Source of the DNA: Collinsella aerofaciens | GTDB taxonomy: Bacteria > Actinomycetota > Coriobacteriia > Coriobacteriales > Coriobacteriaceae | Direction: 5' to 3' | DNA: 55,934 bases | Assembly (NCBI GenBank): GCA_008671135.1 | Contig: RQAP01000009.1 | Span: 1 to 55,934, forward strand | Shown: positions 40,179-47,475 of the stretch, one piece after another | Numbering within the stretch: position 1 is the stretch's first letter | How the letters are laid out: every line of letters begins with the position of its first letter | The notes under the pieces: model-generated | Seen by the model: only the letters and a program-made list of their open reading frames with translations | The model's database searches: none | What the model was told of the DNA's origin: nothing | Position numbers and translations under genes: made by a program

Positions 40179-41258
40179 ATGGCAAACAAGCTCTCCGTCG
40201 CATTCATTGGCACCGGAATCATGGGTGCCCCCATCGCCGGCCACATTCTGGACGCCGGCTATCCCGTCACGGTCAACAACCGCACCAAGTCCAAGGCCGC
40301 CGCGCTTATCGAGCGCGGTGCCGCCTGGGCCGATACGCCGGCCGATGCCGCGGCGAACGCCGATGTCGTCTTTACCATGGTGGGCTATCCCTCCGAGGTC
40401 GAAGAGCTCTACCTGGCGGGCGACGGCCTGCTCGCATGCACCAAGCCCGGCGCGGTTCTGATCGACCTCACCACGAGTTCGCCCGAGCTCGCGCGCGATA
40501 TTGCCGAGGCCGCCCAGGTCACGGGCCGTATGGCGTTTGACTGCCCCGTCACCGGCGGCGAGTCGGGCGCTATCGCCGGTACGCTCACGGCTATCGTGGG
40601 CGCCACCGAGAACGACATCACGCCGGTCCGCGATATCCTTTCCACCTTTGCGGCAAACATCTGCTGCTTCGACGGCGCCGGCAAGGGCCAGGCTGCCAAG
40701 CTCGCCAACCAGGTGTCGCTGGGCGCCTGCATGGTCGGCATGGCAGACGCCATGGCATTTGCCGAGCTGAGCGGCCTTGACCTGGAGAAGACCCGTCAGA
40801 TGATCCTGGGCGGCACCGGTAAGTCCGGCGCCATGGAGAGCCTGGCGCCCAAGGCGCTCGACGGCGACTACAAGCCCGGCTTTATGGTCGAGCACTTCAT
40901 TAAGGACCTGCGCCTGGCGCTCGCTTACGCCGACGATCGCGAGCTCGCGCTGCCCGGTGCCGACGTGGCCTTTACGCTCTACGACATGCTCGACGCCATC
41001 GGTGGCGCCAAGCTGGGTACCCAGGCCATCACGGTACTCTATAGGGAGGAGGCCGACGCCATTGCCGCCGGTCTGGACTGGTCGCAGTATCGTCCCGAGG
41101 AGCACGGTGCTCACGAGGAAGGCTGCGGTTGCGGCGAGCACGGCGACGACCACGAGTGCGGTTGCGGCCACCACCATGGCGAGGACCACGAGTGCTGCGG
41201 CGGCCACGGCCATGACGACGACCATGAGTGCTGCTGCGGCCACCATCACGGGGAGTAG
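40179..41258 (+). CDS. NAD-binding beta-hydroxyacid dehydrogenase with His/Cys-rich tail
   Basis: A 359-residue enzyme of the 3-hydroxyisobutyrate/tartronate-semialdehyde reductase family. The Rossmann start VAFIGTGIMGAPIAGHILDAGYP binds NAD(P); the substrate motif CPVTGGESGAIAGTLT and the catalytic Lys in GKGQAAKLANQVSLGA are clear. The last 51 residues (309-359) are unrelated to the family: a metal-binding-like tail with 14 His and 9 Cys, in three near-repeats such as DHECGCGHHHGE. The ATG at 40179 follows AAAAGGAAAGGTTTC. The substrate is unknown. It overlaps no other gene; the next starts 5 bp later. Confidence 0.88.
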   Translation: MANKLSVAFIGTGIMGAPIAGHILDAGYPVTVNNRTKSKAAALIERGAAWADTPADAAANADVVFTMVGYPSEVEELYLAGDGLLACTKPGAVLIDLTTSSPELARDIAEAAQVTGRMAFDCPVTGGESGAIAGTLTAIVGATENDITPVRDILSTFAANICCFDGAGKGQAAKLANQVSLGACMVGMADAMAFAELSGLDLEKTRQMILGGTGKSGAMESLAPKALDGDYKPGFMVEHFIKDLRLALAYADDRELALPGADVAFTLYDMLDAIGGAKLGTQAITVLYREEADAIAAGLDWSQYRPEEHGAHEEGCGCGEHGDDHECGCGHHHGEDHECCGGHGHDDDHECCCGHHHGE

Positions 41259-41263
41259 CGCCC

Positions 41264-41692
41264 ATGAGCTGGACGTTCGTGGTACTAGCGCTGGTGCTCT
41301 TTATCTTTGCGATTTACATTGGCTTTTTGTGCGGCCAGTGGGCCTGCGAAAAGCGCGTGATTACCAAGCGCGACTACTGGATTGCCAATTTTGCAGGCGC
41401 GGCGGCAGTCGTTCTACTGACCTGGGTGTTTTCGCTGTTCCCGCTGGTGCAGTTTGCGCCGATCGGCTGGCTCGGCGGCTTTATCGCCGGCCTTAAGATG
41501 AGCTTTGGCGAGTCCGTCGGTCCGTGGCGCAAGCACGACGAGGTCTTTAACGTCAACAAGGCTCACCGCGCCGCCGCCGACGCGGGCGACGCCGAGGAGC
41601 GTCGCCGTGCGCGTCACAATGGTGCAGCCGATCGACAGCTCATCTCGGTCACCGATGACAGCAAGGGTGCTGGCAAGCACGCTAAGAAATAG
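41264..41692 (+). CDS. Small membrane protein
   Basis: A 142-residue protein with two membrane helices (about 3-25 and 43-66, with WIANFAGAAAVVLLTWVFSLF) and a third weak hydrophobic stretch, followed by a basic, Ala/Arg-rich cytosolic tail. I do not recognise the family. The ATG at 41264 follows GGGGAGTAGCGCCC. It lies 5 bp after the dehydrogenase and 15 bp before the next gene, so it belongs to the same operon. Confidence 0.75.
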   Translation: MSWTFVVLALVLFIFAIYIGFLCGQWACEKRVITKRDYWIANFAGAAAVVLLTWVFSLFPLVQFAPIGWLGGFIAGLKMSFGESVGPWRKHDEVFNVNKAHRAAADAGDAEERRRARHNGAADRQLISVTDDSKGAGKHAKK

Positions 41693-41707
41693 TAAGAAGA
41701 GGTAACT

Positions 41708-42406
41708 ATGGCAGAAAACAAGGAAGAACAGCTCACCGACGAGGAGCTGGCACAGCTTCAGCTGGCAGAGGAGAACGAGAACGCCGTCGACCGTCTGGTC
41801 AAGGAGCTCGGCTGCCCCACGCGCCGCATCCGTCAGTTTGCCGCCCGCGTGCTGCACCTGCTTGCCGAGCGCGATCCGCAGCGCGTCGTGCCCTGCGTGC
41901 CCGCGTTGATCGAGGCACTCGACCGCCCCGAGGCTCAGACCCGCTGGGAGGCCCTCGATGCCCTGGCGGCGCTTGCCACCACCTGCCCCGAGCAGCTGGG
42001 CGATGCCTTTGAGGGCGCCGAGACCGCGCTGTTCGACGAGATTTCCTCCACGCTGCGCTATGCCGCCTTCCGCCTGCTGTGCGTGTGGGGCGCCACGAGC
42101 GTCGAGCGTTCGCGCGAGGCTTGGCCCATTCTGGACGAGGCCATCCAGTGCTACCACGGCGACCTCGAGTATCGCGACATGCTCGGTTGCCTGTACGAGT
42201 TTGGCCAGGGCGAGATCGACGCCGAGGTCGCCGAGAAGCTTGCGCTGCGCCTTAAGTTCGACGCCGAGAACGGCAAGGGCAGCTATCTCAAGGCCCGTTC
42301 GAGCGAGATTTGCGAAATGCTTGTTAAACGTTTTGGCCTGGATCTCTCCAAAAAGAAGAAGCGTGCTAGCGTTAAAAAATCTGAGGCCGCCGAAGACGAG
42401 GAGTAA
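41708..42406 (+). CDS. HEAT-repeat-like protein
   Basis: A 232-residue helical protein with repeat units resembling HEAT repeats: RIRQFAARVLHLLAE, PALIEALDRPEAQTRWEALDALAALA and YAAFRLLCVWGATSVE (about 35-150). Such repeats form curved scaffolds for protein contacts. It ends with a KKKKR-rich basic and acidic tail. No enzyme motif is visible. AAGAGGTAACT precedes the ATG. It is between the small membrane protein and icd, all on the plus strand, and probably cotranscribed. Confidence 0.75.
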   Translation: MAENKEEQLTDEELAQLQLAEENENAVDRLVKELGCPTRRIRQFAARVLHLLAERDPQRVVPCVPALIEALDRPEAQTRWEALDALAALATTCPEQLGDAFEGAETALFDEISSTLRYAAFRLLCVWGATSVERSREAWPILDEAIQCYHGDLEYRDMLGCLYEFGQGEIDAEVAEKLALRLKFDAENGKGSYLKARSSEICEMLVKRFGLDLSKKKKRASVKKSEAAEDEE

Positions 42407-42412
42407 CAGATT

Positions 42413-43498
42413 ATGGCGCACGATGTAGTCCTGATTCCCGGTGACGGTATCGGTCCCGAGATTACGCAGGCCATGCGCCGCGTGGTCGAGGCCACCGGTG
42501 TCCAGATCAATTGGAACGTCCAAGAGGCCGGTGCCGGCGTCATGGACGAGTTTGGCACGCCACTGCCTCAGCACGTGCTCGACGCGGTCGCCGAGACCAA
42601 GGTTGCTATCAAGGGCCCCATCACCACGCCGGTCGGTACGGGTTTCCGCAGCGTCAACGTGGCCCTGCGCAAGCACTTCGACCTGTATGCCTGCGTGCGC
42701 CCCTGCCTGTCGCAGCCGGGCGACGGCTCGCGCTTCCGCGACGTCGACCTGGTCATCGTGCGCGAGAACACCGAGGACCTCTACGCCGGCATCGAGTTCG
42801 ATGAGGGCGCTGCCGAGGTCGAGGAGCTCTCGCAGCTCGTCGAGCGCTCGGGCCAGAAGACCTTCGCCGCGGATTCCGCCATCTCGATCAAGCCCATCTC
42901 CATCGCCAAGAGCCGCCGCATTGTGGAGTACGCTTTTGAGTACGCCCGCCGCTGCGGCCGCAAAAAGGTGACGGCCGTGCATAAGGCCAACATCATGAAG
43001 GCGACCGATGGCCTGTTCCTGCGCGTTGCGCGCGAGGTGGCCGCCAACTATCCCGATATCGAGTTCAACGACAAGATTGTTGACGCCACCTGCATGGGCC
43101 TGGTCCAGAACCCCAATGACTTCGATGTCCTGGTGCTGCCCAACCTGTACGGCGACATCGTGAGCGACCTGTGCGCCGGCCTGGTAGGTGGACTGGGTAT
43201 GGCTCCGGGTTCCAACATCGGTGCCGACTGCGCCATCTTCGAGGCGACGCACGGCTCCGCGCCCGATATCGCGGGCCAGGATATCGCTAACCCCACGGCC
43301 GAGATTCTGTCTGCGGCTATGATGCTCGATCACCTGGGCGAGAACGACGCGGCCAATCGCATTCGCGCCGCCGTTTCTGCCACGCTCGACGAGGGTGAAC
43401 AGGTTACCGGCGACGTTCGTCGTGCCCAGACCGGCTCCGTTGAGGGCGCTGTGGGCACGCAGGCCTTTGCCGATGCCGTTATCGCGCACCTGGCCTAA
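42413..43498 (+). CDS. icd: NAD-dependent isocitrate dehydrogenase-type enzyme
   Basis: A 361-residue member of the isocitrate/isopropylmalate dehydrogenase family. It starts DVVLIPGDGIGPEIT, has the substrate loop RSVNVALRKHFDLYACVRP with the Ser/Asn pattern of isocitrate enzymes, and VRENTEDLYAGIE. These marks favour isocitrate over isopropylmalate or homoisocitrate. The metal-binding region is DIVSDLCAGLVGGLGMAPG and the NAD region HGSAPDIAGQDIANPTA. It makes 2-oxoglutarate for glutamate synthesis. The start is 6 bp after the previous stop, and a terminator follows at 43558. Confidence 0.9.
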   Translation: MAHDVVLIPGDGIGPEITQAMRRVVEATGVQINWNVQEAGAGVMDEFGTPLPQHVLDAVAETKVAIKGPITTPVGTGFRSVNVALRKHFDLYACVRPCLSQPGDGSRFRDVDLVIVRENTEDLYAGIEFDEGAAEVEELSQLVERSGQKTFAADSAISIKPISIAKSRRIVEYAFEYARRCGRKKVTAVHKANIMKATDGLFLRVAREVAANYPDIEFNDKIVDATCMGLVQNPNDFDVLVLPNLYGDIVSDLCAGLVGGLGMAPGSNIGADCAIFEATHGSAPDIAGQDIANPTAEILSAAMMLDHLGENDAANRIRAAVSATLDEGEQVTGDVRRAQTGSVEGAVGTQAFADAVIAHLA

Positions 43499-43557
43499 GG
43501 CATGCAGACTGCAAACGCCTAAATAGTACTTAAGTGTTTGCGTATAACCTGAGAATC

Positions 43558-43588
43558 AATACGCCCGGCGCTCTGTCGGGCGTATTCT
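43558..43588 (+). terminator. Terminator of the icd operon
   Basis: AATACGCCCG and CGGGCGTATT pair perfectly around a 9-nt loop, followed by CTATT. A preceding GCAAAC...GTTTGC palindrome (43511-43541) lies just after the stop. Confidence 0.75.
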
Positions 43589-43624
43589 ATTGCGGACTAT
43601 GTTTCCTAACAAGGAGTAACTGAT

Positions 43625-44710
43625 ATGGGTCTGATTCAAAAGAAGGACGAGAAGGACGAGATCGACGGCATCCAGATCATCGAGCGCGGCGAAGGCCCCG
43701 ACGGTGATGAGGAGGAGAAGATTGATCTGGTCGCCGGTACGTCTGCCGAGCACATTGCTGCCGGCACGACCGCCGAGGAGGAGGACGCTCGCCTAGAGGC
43801 TCAGATTGTCGCGGATGCCGCCGACGAGAACCTCATGCCCGAGGAGCAGGACGAGGACGATGACTCCGACGCGGACGACCATGCATCCAAGCACAAGAAG
43901 ACGATGATTGCCGCCTTCGTGGTTGCAGTCGTGATCGCTGCTGTGGTCGGCTTCTTTATTGGCAATGGCGGCTTTGGCGGCAAGGGAGTCGGCTCGGCGA
44001 CCCTGACTGAGGACCAGCTCGATTCGACCGTGGCAAGCTATAGCTACAACGGCAAGAAGAGCGACATCACCGCGCGCGAGGCCATCGAGAGCCAGTACAG
44101 CCTCGACACCGTCAAGGATGGCGATGGCAACTACACCGCTCCCTCTGCCGACGTCATCCTGTCCTACGTGCGCAACAAGATTCTGCTCGATGCTGCCGAG
44201 GACGAGGGCATCACCGTCTCTTCCAAGGAGATGAAGAAGTACGCCGAGGATTCCATCGGCACCTCCGACTACAAGACCATGGCCACGCAGTATGGCGTGT
44301 CCAAGGACCAGGCCAAGCAGATCGTCCGTCAGTCCGCGACGCTGCAGAAGCTCTACAAGAAGAAGGTCGGCGACAGCTCCGCAAGCATGCCGACCGCCCC
44401 GACCGAGCCTGCTGACGGCAACGAGGAGACCGCGAGCAAGGACTACGCCGACTACATCATCAACCTTGCCGGTGACGAGTGGGATAGCGAGAAGGGCACC
44501 TGGAAGGATGCCGACAGCACCTATGCCAAGGCCTTCGCTGACGATGCCTTTACGGCCGATAGCGCTACCTATAAGCAGGCCATGACCGCCTATTACACCG
44601 CCTACCAGCAGTACTCCTCGCAGGCTTCGAGCGCCAGCTCCAAGTGGACCGAGTACGCCAACGGCCTCTACGCCAAGGCCAACATCAGCATCTACGGCCT
44701 GTTTGCGTAA
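43625..44710 (+). CDS. Membrane-anchored SurA/PPIase-like protein
   Basis: A 361-residue protein with an acidic cytosolic N terminus (about 1-85, many Asp/Glu runs), one membrane helix (MIAAFVVAVVIAAVVGFFIG, about 98-117) and an outer part with a helical SurA-N-like arrangement (YNGKKSDITAREAIESQYS, ILSYVRNKILLDAAEDEGI). Such domains act in folding exported proteins, but there is no parvulin catalytic domain. TAACAAGGAGTAACTGAT precedes the ATG. It is monocistronic, with a terminator at 44751. Confidence 0.75.
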   Translation: MGLIQKKDEKDEIDGIQIIERGEGPDGDEEEKIDLVAGTSAEHIAAGTTAEEEDARLEAQIVADAADENLMPEEQDEDDDSDADDHASKHKKTMIAAFVVAVVIAAVVGFFIGNGGFGGKGVGSATLTEDQLDSTVASYSYNGKKSDITAREAIESQYSLDTVKDGDGNYTAPSADVILSYVRNKILLDAAEDEGITVSSKEMKKYAEDSIGTSDYKTMATQYGVSKDQAKQIVRQSATLQKLYKKKVGDSSASMPTAPTEPADGNEETASKDYADYIINLAGDEWDSEKGTWKDADSTYAKAFADDAFTADSATYKQAMTAYYTAYQQYSSQASSASSKWTEYANGLYAKANISIYGLFA

Positions 44711-44750
44711 GGTTTGCCTGCACTACTGCGCGCTAACCGATCACCTGATT

Positions 44751-44788
44751 AAGCCCGCTAGAACGGACAACGTTCTAGCGGGCTTTTT
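44751..44788 (+). terminator. Terminator after the SurA-like gene
   Basis: AAGCCCGCTAGAACG and CGTTCTAGCGGGCTT form a perfect 15-bp stem with a 5-nt loop and a T run. Confidence 0.93.
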
Positions 44789-44867
44789 GTTGCCGAAATC
44801 AATAGGATAGGCCTCGCGCCCGCGCAAGCGTTCCATCGCGTTTCCCTAATTCATCTGGGAAAACAAC

Positions 44868-44881
44868 TGCAAACGATTGCA
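44868..44881 (+). promoter_or_regulatory. LacI/CcpA-type operator candidate
   Basis: TGCAAACGATTGCA is a near-palindrome with the central CG typical of LacI-family and cre sites. It is about 470 bp upstream of the PTS genes. Confidence 0.45.
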
Positions 44882-44884
44882 AGT

Positions 44885-44917
44885 GACCGGTGAACGGTCG
44901 AAAACTACCGTTCACCG
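44885..44917 (+). promoter_or_regulatory. CGGTGAACGGT palindrome, upstream copy
   Basis: CGGTGAACGGT (44888-44898) and ACCGTTCACCG (44907-44917) are perfect 11-bp inverted arms. The left arm sits within GACCGGTGAACGGTCG, which recurs at 45103-45118 with one change (GTGAA to GTAAA). Confidence 0.6.
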
Positions 44918-45067
44918 ATAATCTCAAAACTGGTTCTAACTGGTATTAAGTCAAAAAGACCAATTCACATATCTTCACAATGACCTGCAATTTTTCTACA
45001 CGCTATTTTTAGCCGCCCTGCGTTGTTTAGACACAGGAAAAGATCCGATCTTTTGCCAAAGCATTTC

Positions 45068-45078
45068 GAAACGGTTTC
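45068..45078 (+). promoter_or_regulatory. GAAACGGTTTC palindrome
   Basis: GAAAC and GTTTC flank one central G. This matches the half-site style of LacI-family operators. It lies 35 bp before the second CGGTAAACGGT cluster. Confidence 0.4.
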
Positions 45079-45102
45079 AAAACCGCAGGTAAAAGTGTTA
45101 AC

Positions 45103-45138
45103 GACCGGTAAACGGTCGAAATATCACCGTGAGCGGTG
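45103..45138 (+). promoter_or_regulatory. CGGTAAACGGT palindrome cluster, downstream copy
   Basis: GACCGGTAAACGGTCGAA (45103-45120) repeats the motif at 44885-44902. It is followed by CACCG-TGAG-CGGTG (45125-45138), a second related palindrome. The pair of clusters, about 215 bp apart, would suit one regulator binding at two places. Confidence 0.55.
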
Positions 45139-45188
45139 CAAAAACGTTTTACCGTATGAATCAACGAAAGCGACCTCTTCTGGGGTGA

Positions 45189-45224
45189 TATAGTGACAAC
45201 AACACGTCACGTGGTTACTACCAG
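45189..45224 (+). promoter_or_regulatory. PTS promoter -10 and NagR-type operator
   Basis: TATAGT (45189-45194) is a candidate -10. GTGGTTACTACCAG (45211-45224) begins about 10 bp after the expected transcript start and matches the TGGT-N4-ACCA pattern of NagR/DasR sites. Thirteen of its fourteen bases recur at 49504-49517. A partial ACCACTGGT follows at 45232-45240. Confidence 0.65.
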
Positions 45225-45340
45225 TTTAGAAACCACTGGTCTTCAAAGAACGCTTTCTAAGAAGCTTTAAGGGCGAGCGCCCGCTGGCTTCCGAAAATCA
45301 TCGGACACAGATCGTACACACCTTCGGAAGGGAAATTTGA

Positions 45341-45784
45341 ATGGTTGGCTTTATTCTTACCGGTCATGGACAGTTCGCACCCGGCCTTGCAAGCGCTATC
45401 GCTATGGTTGCCGGCGACCAGCCCGCTTTTACCGTCGTTCCTTTTGAGGGCGACCAGGCTGCTTCCTACGGTGAGGATCTCCGCGCCGCTATTACCGCCA
45501 TGCGCGAGGAGTGCGATGGCGTGCTCGTCTTTACCGACCTGCTTGGCGGCACCCCGTTCAACCAGTCGATGATGATTGCCCAGGATGTCGACAACGTCGA
45601 GGTTCTGACCGGCACTAACCTCCCCATGGTTATTGAGCTTCTGTTCCTCCGCGGCAATGCCACGCTCGCCGAGCTTGGCGAGCAGGCCGTGACCGTTGGT
45701 CAGACGGGCATCACCGCCCAGACGGTCGCGTCCGTTGCCGGCTCCGACGAGGAAGATATCTTCGGCGACGAGGACGGCATCTAA
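45341..45784 (+). CDS. PTS mannose/galactosamine-family EIIA
   Basis: A 147-residue EIIA-Man-type phosphocarrier. It begins GFILTGHGQFAPGL with the phosphorylated His9, has FTDLLGGTPFNQSMM and the strand LTGTNLPMVIELL, all typical. It passes phosphate from HPr to EIIB. The ATG at 45341 follows GGAAGGGAAATTTGA. It is the first gene of the operon with yajC, EIIB, EIIC and EIID, behind a 550-bp control region rich in palindromes. Confidence 0.94.
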   Translation: MVGFILTGHGQFAPGLASAIAMVAGDQPAFTVVPFEGDQAASYGEDLRAAITAMREECDGVLVFTDLLGGTPFNQSMMIAQDVDNVEVLTGTNLPMVIELLFLRGNATLAELGEQAVTVGQTGITAQTVASVAGSDEEDIFGDEDGI

Positions 45785-46065
45785 TGGCCGATTTCGGAGC
45801 CAACGTCCTGAGCTCTTCGGTCGCTCTTTTGGGCCTGCTTGTCATCATGGGTTTGATTTACACCATCTGGTCGCAAATCAACATGAAGAAGAAGCAGAAG
45901 TACTTCAAGGAGCTACACACGGAGCTCAAGTCGGGTCAGGAGGTTCTTTTCGCCGGCGGTATCTACGGAACCGTCAAGGGCATCGAAGGCGAGAAGGTCC
46001 AGATTAAAGTCCGATCCGGAGCCGTCGTAGATGTTTCGCGTTACGCGATTCAGGAGATCAAGTAA
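45784..46065 (+). CDS. yajC: YajC-like preprotein translocase subunit
   Basis: A 93-residue protein with one N-terminal membrane helix (about 9-27) and a C-terminal YajC fold: FKELHTELKSGQEVLFAGGIYGTVKGIEGEKVQIKV is cited in part (LKSGQEVLFAGGIYGTV). YajC normally assists SecDF. Here it overlaps the EIIA stop by 1 bp (TAATG) and precedes EIIB by 36 bp, so it is translated within the PTS operon. Its position suggests a role linked to the PTS, possibly membrane insertion of EIIC/EIID, but this is inference. The usual secDF neighbours are absent. Confidence 0.85.
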   Translation: MADFGANVLSSSVALLGLLVIMGLIYTIWSQINMKKKQKYFKELHTELKSGQEVLFAGGIYGTVKGIEGEKVQIKVRSGAVVDVSRYAIQEIK

Positions 46066-46101
46066 CTGTCGTCAGCAAATAACGAAAGGAAGCTGATCAA
46101 C

Positions 46102-46584
46102 ATGGCAGAACCCAACATTCTTCTTACCCGCATCGATAACCGACTGGTTCATGGTCAGGTTGCCACCCAGTGGAACTCCACTCTGGGCTCCAACCTCATC
46201 CTCGTCGCCAATGACGACGTGGCGACCAACACCATGCGCCAGAACCTCATGAAGATGGCCGCTCCCACCGGCGTCGCTACGCGTTTCTTCTCCCTGCAGA
46301 AGACCATCGACGTCATTGGCAAGGCGAGCCCGCGCCAGAAGATCTTCATCGTGGCCGAAACACCGGAAGACGTGCTTACGCTCGTCAAGGGCGGTGTGCC
46401 TATAAAGAAGGTTAACATCGGCAACATGCACATGTCGGAAGGAAAGCGCCAAGTCGCCACCTCCGTCGCAGTTAACGACGAGGATGTCGCTGCGTTTAAA
46501 GAGCTGCAGGAATTGGGGGTGGAGTTGGAGATCAGGCGCGTTCCGAGCACGCCTGTTGAGGACACGAGCAAGCTCTTCTCGTAG
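46102..46584 (+). CDS. PTS mannose/galactosamine-family EIIB
   Basis: A 160-residue EIIB of the mannose-sorbose family. The active-site RIDNRLVHGQVATQW has the phosphorylated His17. ILVANDDVATNTMRQNLMKMAAPTG and FIVAETPEDVLTLVKGGVPI are family hallmarks. It transfers phosphate to the sugar during transport by EIIC/EIID. GAAAGGAAGCTGATCAAC precedes the ATG. It follows yajC by 36 bp and EIIC begins 90 bp later. Confidence 0.95.
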   Translation: MAEPNILLTRIDNRLVHGQVATQWNSTLGSNLILVANDDVATNTMRQNLMKMAAPTGVATRFFSLQKTIDVIGKASPRQKIFIVAETPEDVLTLVKGGVPIKKVNIGNMHMSEGKRQVATSVAVNDEDVAAFKELQELGVELEIRRVPSTPVEDTSKLFS

Positions 46585-46674
46585 TCTTCGTGATCCACGT
46601 TGTCAGGAGTGAAACCCTGACATTCTGTACGTGAAATCCAAAGTGCGTACATACATTTTGAAAGGAGGAGCAAG

Positions 46675-47475
46675 ATGGAATACACGATCTTCCAGGTCGC
46701 TCTGGTCTTCATCGTCACGTTCGTCGCGGCAATCGACCAGTTTAACTTCCTCGAGTCTCTCTATCAGCCCATCGTCACCGGCGCCGTCATCGGTCTTATC
46801 CTTGGCGACCTCAACACCGGTCTTCTCGTGGGTGGTACTTATCAGCTCATGACGATCGGCAACATGCCGATCGGAGGTGCTCAGCCGCCTAACGCCGTCA
46901 TCGGCGGCATCATGGCAGCCATTCTCGCTATCGCTACGGGCCTCGAGCCCAACGCGGCAGTCGGCCTTGCCATTCCGTTCGCTCTGCTTGGTCAGCTCGG
47001 CGTTACCCTGGTCTTCACGCTTATGTCGCCGCTCATGTCCTCCGCGGACAACATGGCTCACAACGCTGACACCAAGGGTATCGAGCGTCTGAACTACTTC
47101 GCCATGGCTCTGCTCGGCCTGATCTTCGCTGTCGTCGTCACCCTGTTCTTCATCGCTGGCGCTACCATCGGTCAGACCATCGCTTCCGCCATCCCGACTT
47201 GGCTGCAGACCGGTCTCTCCGCTGCAGGCGGCATGATGCGCTTCGTCGGCTTCGCCGTCCTGCTCAAGGTTATGATGAACCGCGATATGTGGGGCTTCTT
47301 CCTCATGGGCTTTGGCCTCGCGCTCATCACCGTTGCCAACGATTCTCTGGCAACCCCTGCTCTGCTCATCCTCGCTCTCATCGGCTTCGGCATCGCTTTC
47401 TGGGACTTCCAGCAGCAGACCGAGCTGAAGGGTGCAGCTGTTTCTGACGGAGGTGACTTCGAAGATGGCATCTAA
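46675..47475 (+). CDS. PTS mannose/galactosamine-family EIIC permease
   Basis: A 266-residue membrane component (6-8 helices). Together with EIID it forms the channel for the amino sugar. It has QFNFLESLYQPIVTGAVIGLILGDL and the GGTYQLMTIGNMPIGGAQPPNAVIGG loop typical of the family (both cited in part). AAAGGAGGAGCAAG precedes the ATG. The EIID start lies 11 bp before its stop, so the two are coupled. The 90-bp gap before it has no strong hairpin. Confidence 0.95.
   Translation: MEYTIFQVALVFIVTFVAAIDQFNFLESLYQPIVTGAVIGLILGDLNTGLLVGGTYQLMTIGNMPIGGAQPPNAVIGGIMAAILAIATGLEPNAAVGLAIPFALLGQLGVTLVFTLMSPLMSSADNMAHNADTKGIERLNYFAMALLGLIFAVVVTLFFIAGATIGQTIASAIPTWLQTGLSAAGGMMRFVGFAVLLKVMMNRDMWGFFLMGFGLALITVANDSLATPALLILALIGFGIAFWDFQQQTELKGAAVSDGGDFEDGI

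Noticed and set aside
41414..43489. A 691-codon minus-strand frame opposite icd and its upstream genes
   Set aside because: It crosses several real plus-strand genes and their gaps and has no homology-like motif or start signal.
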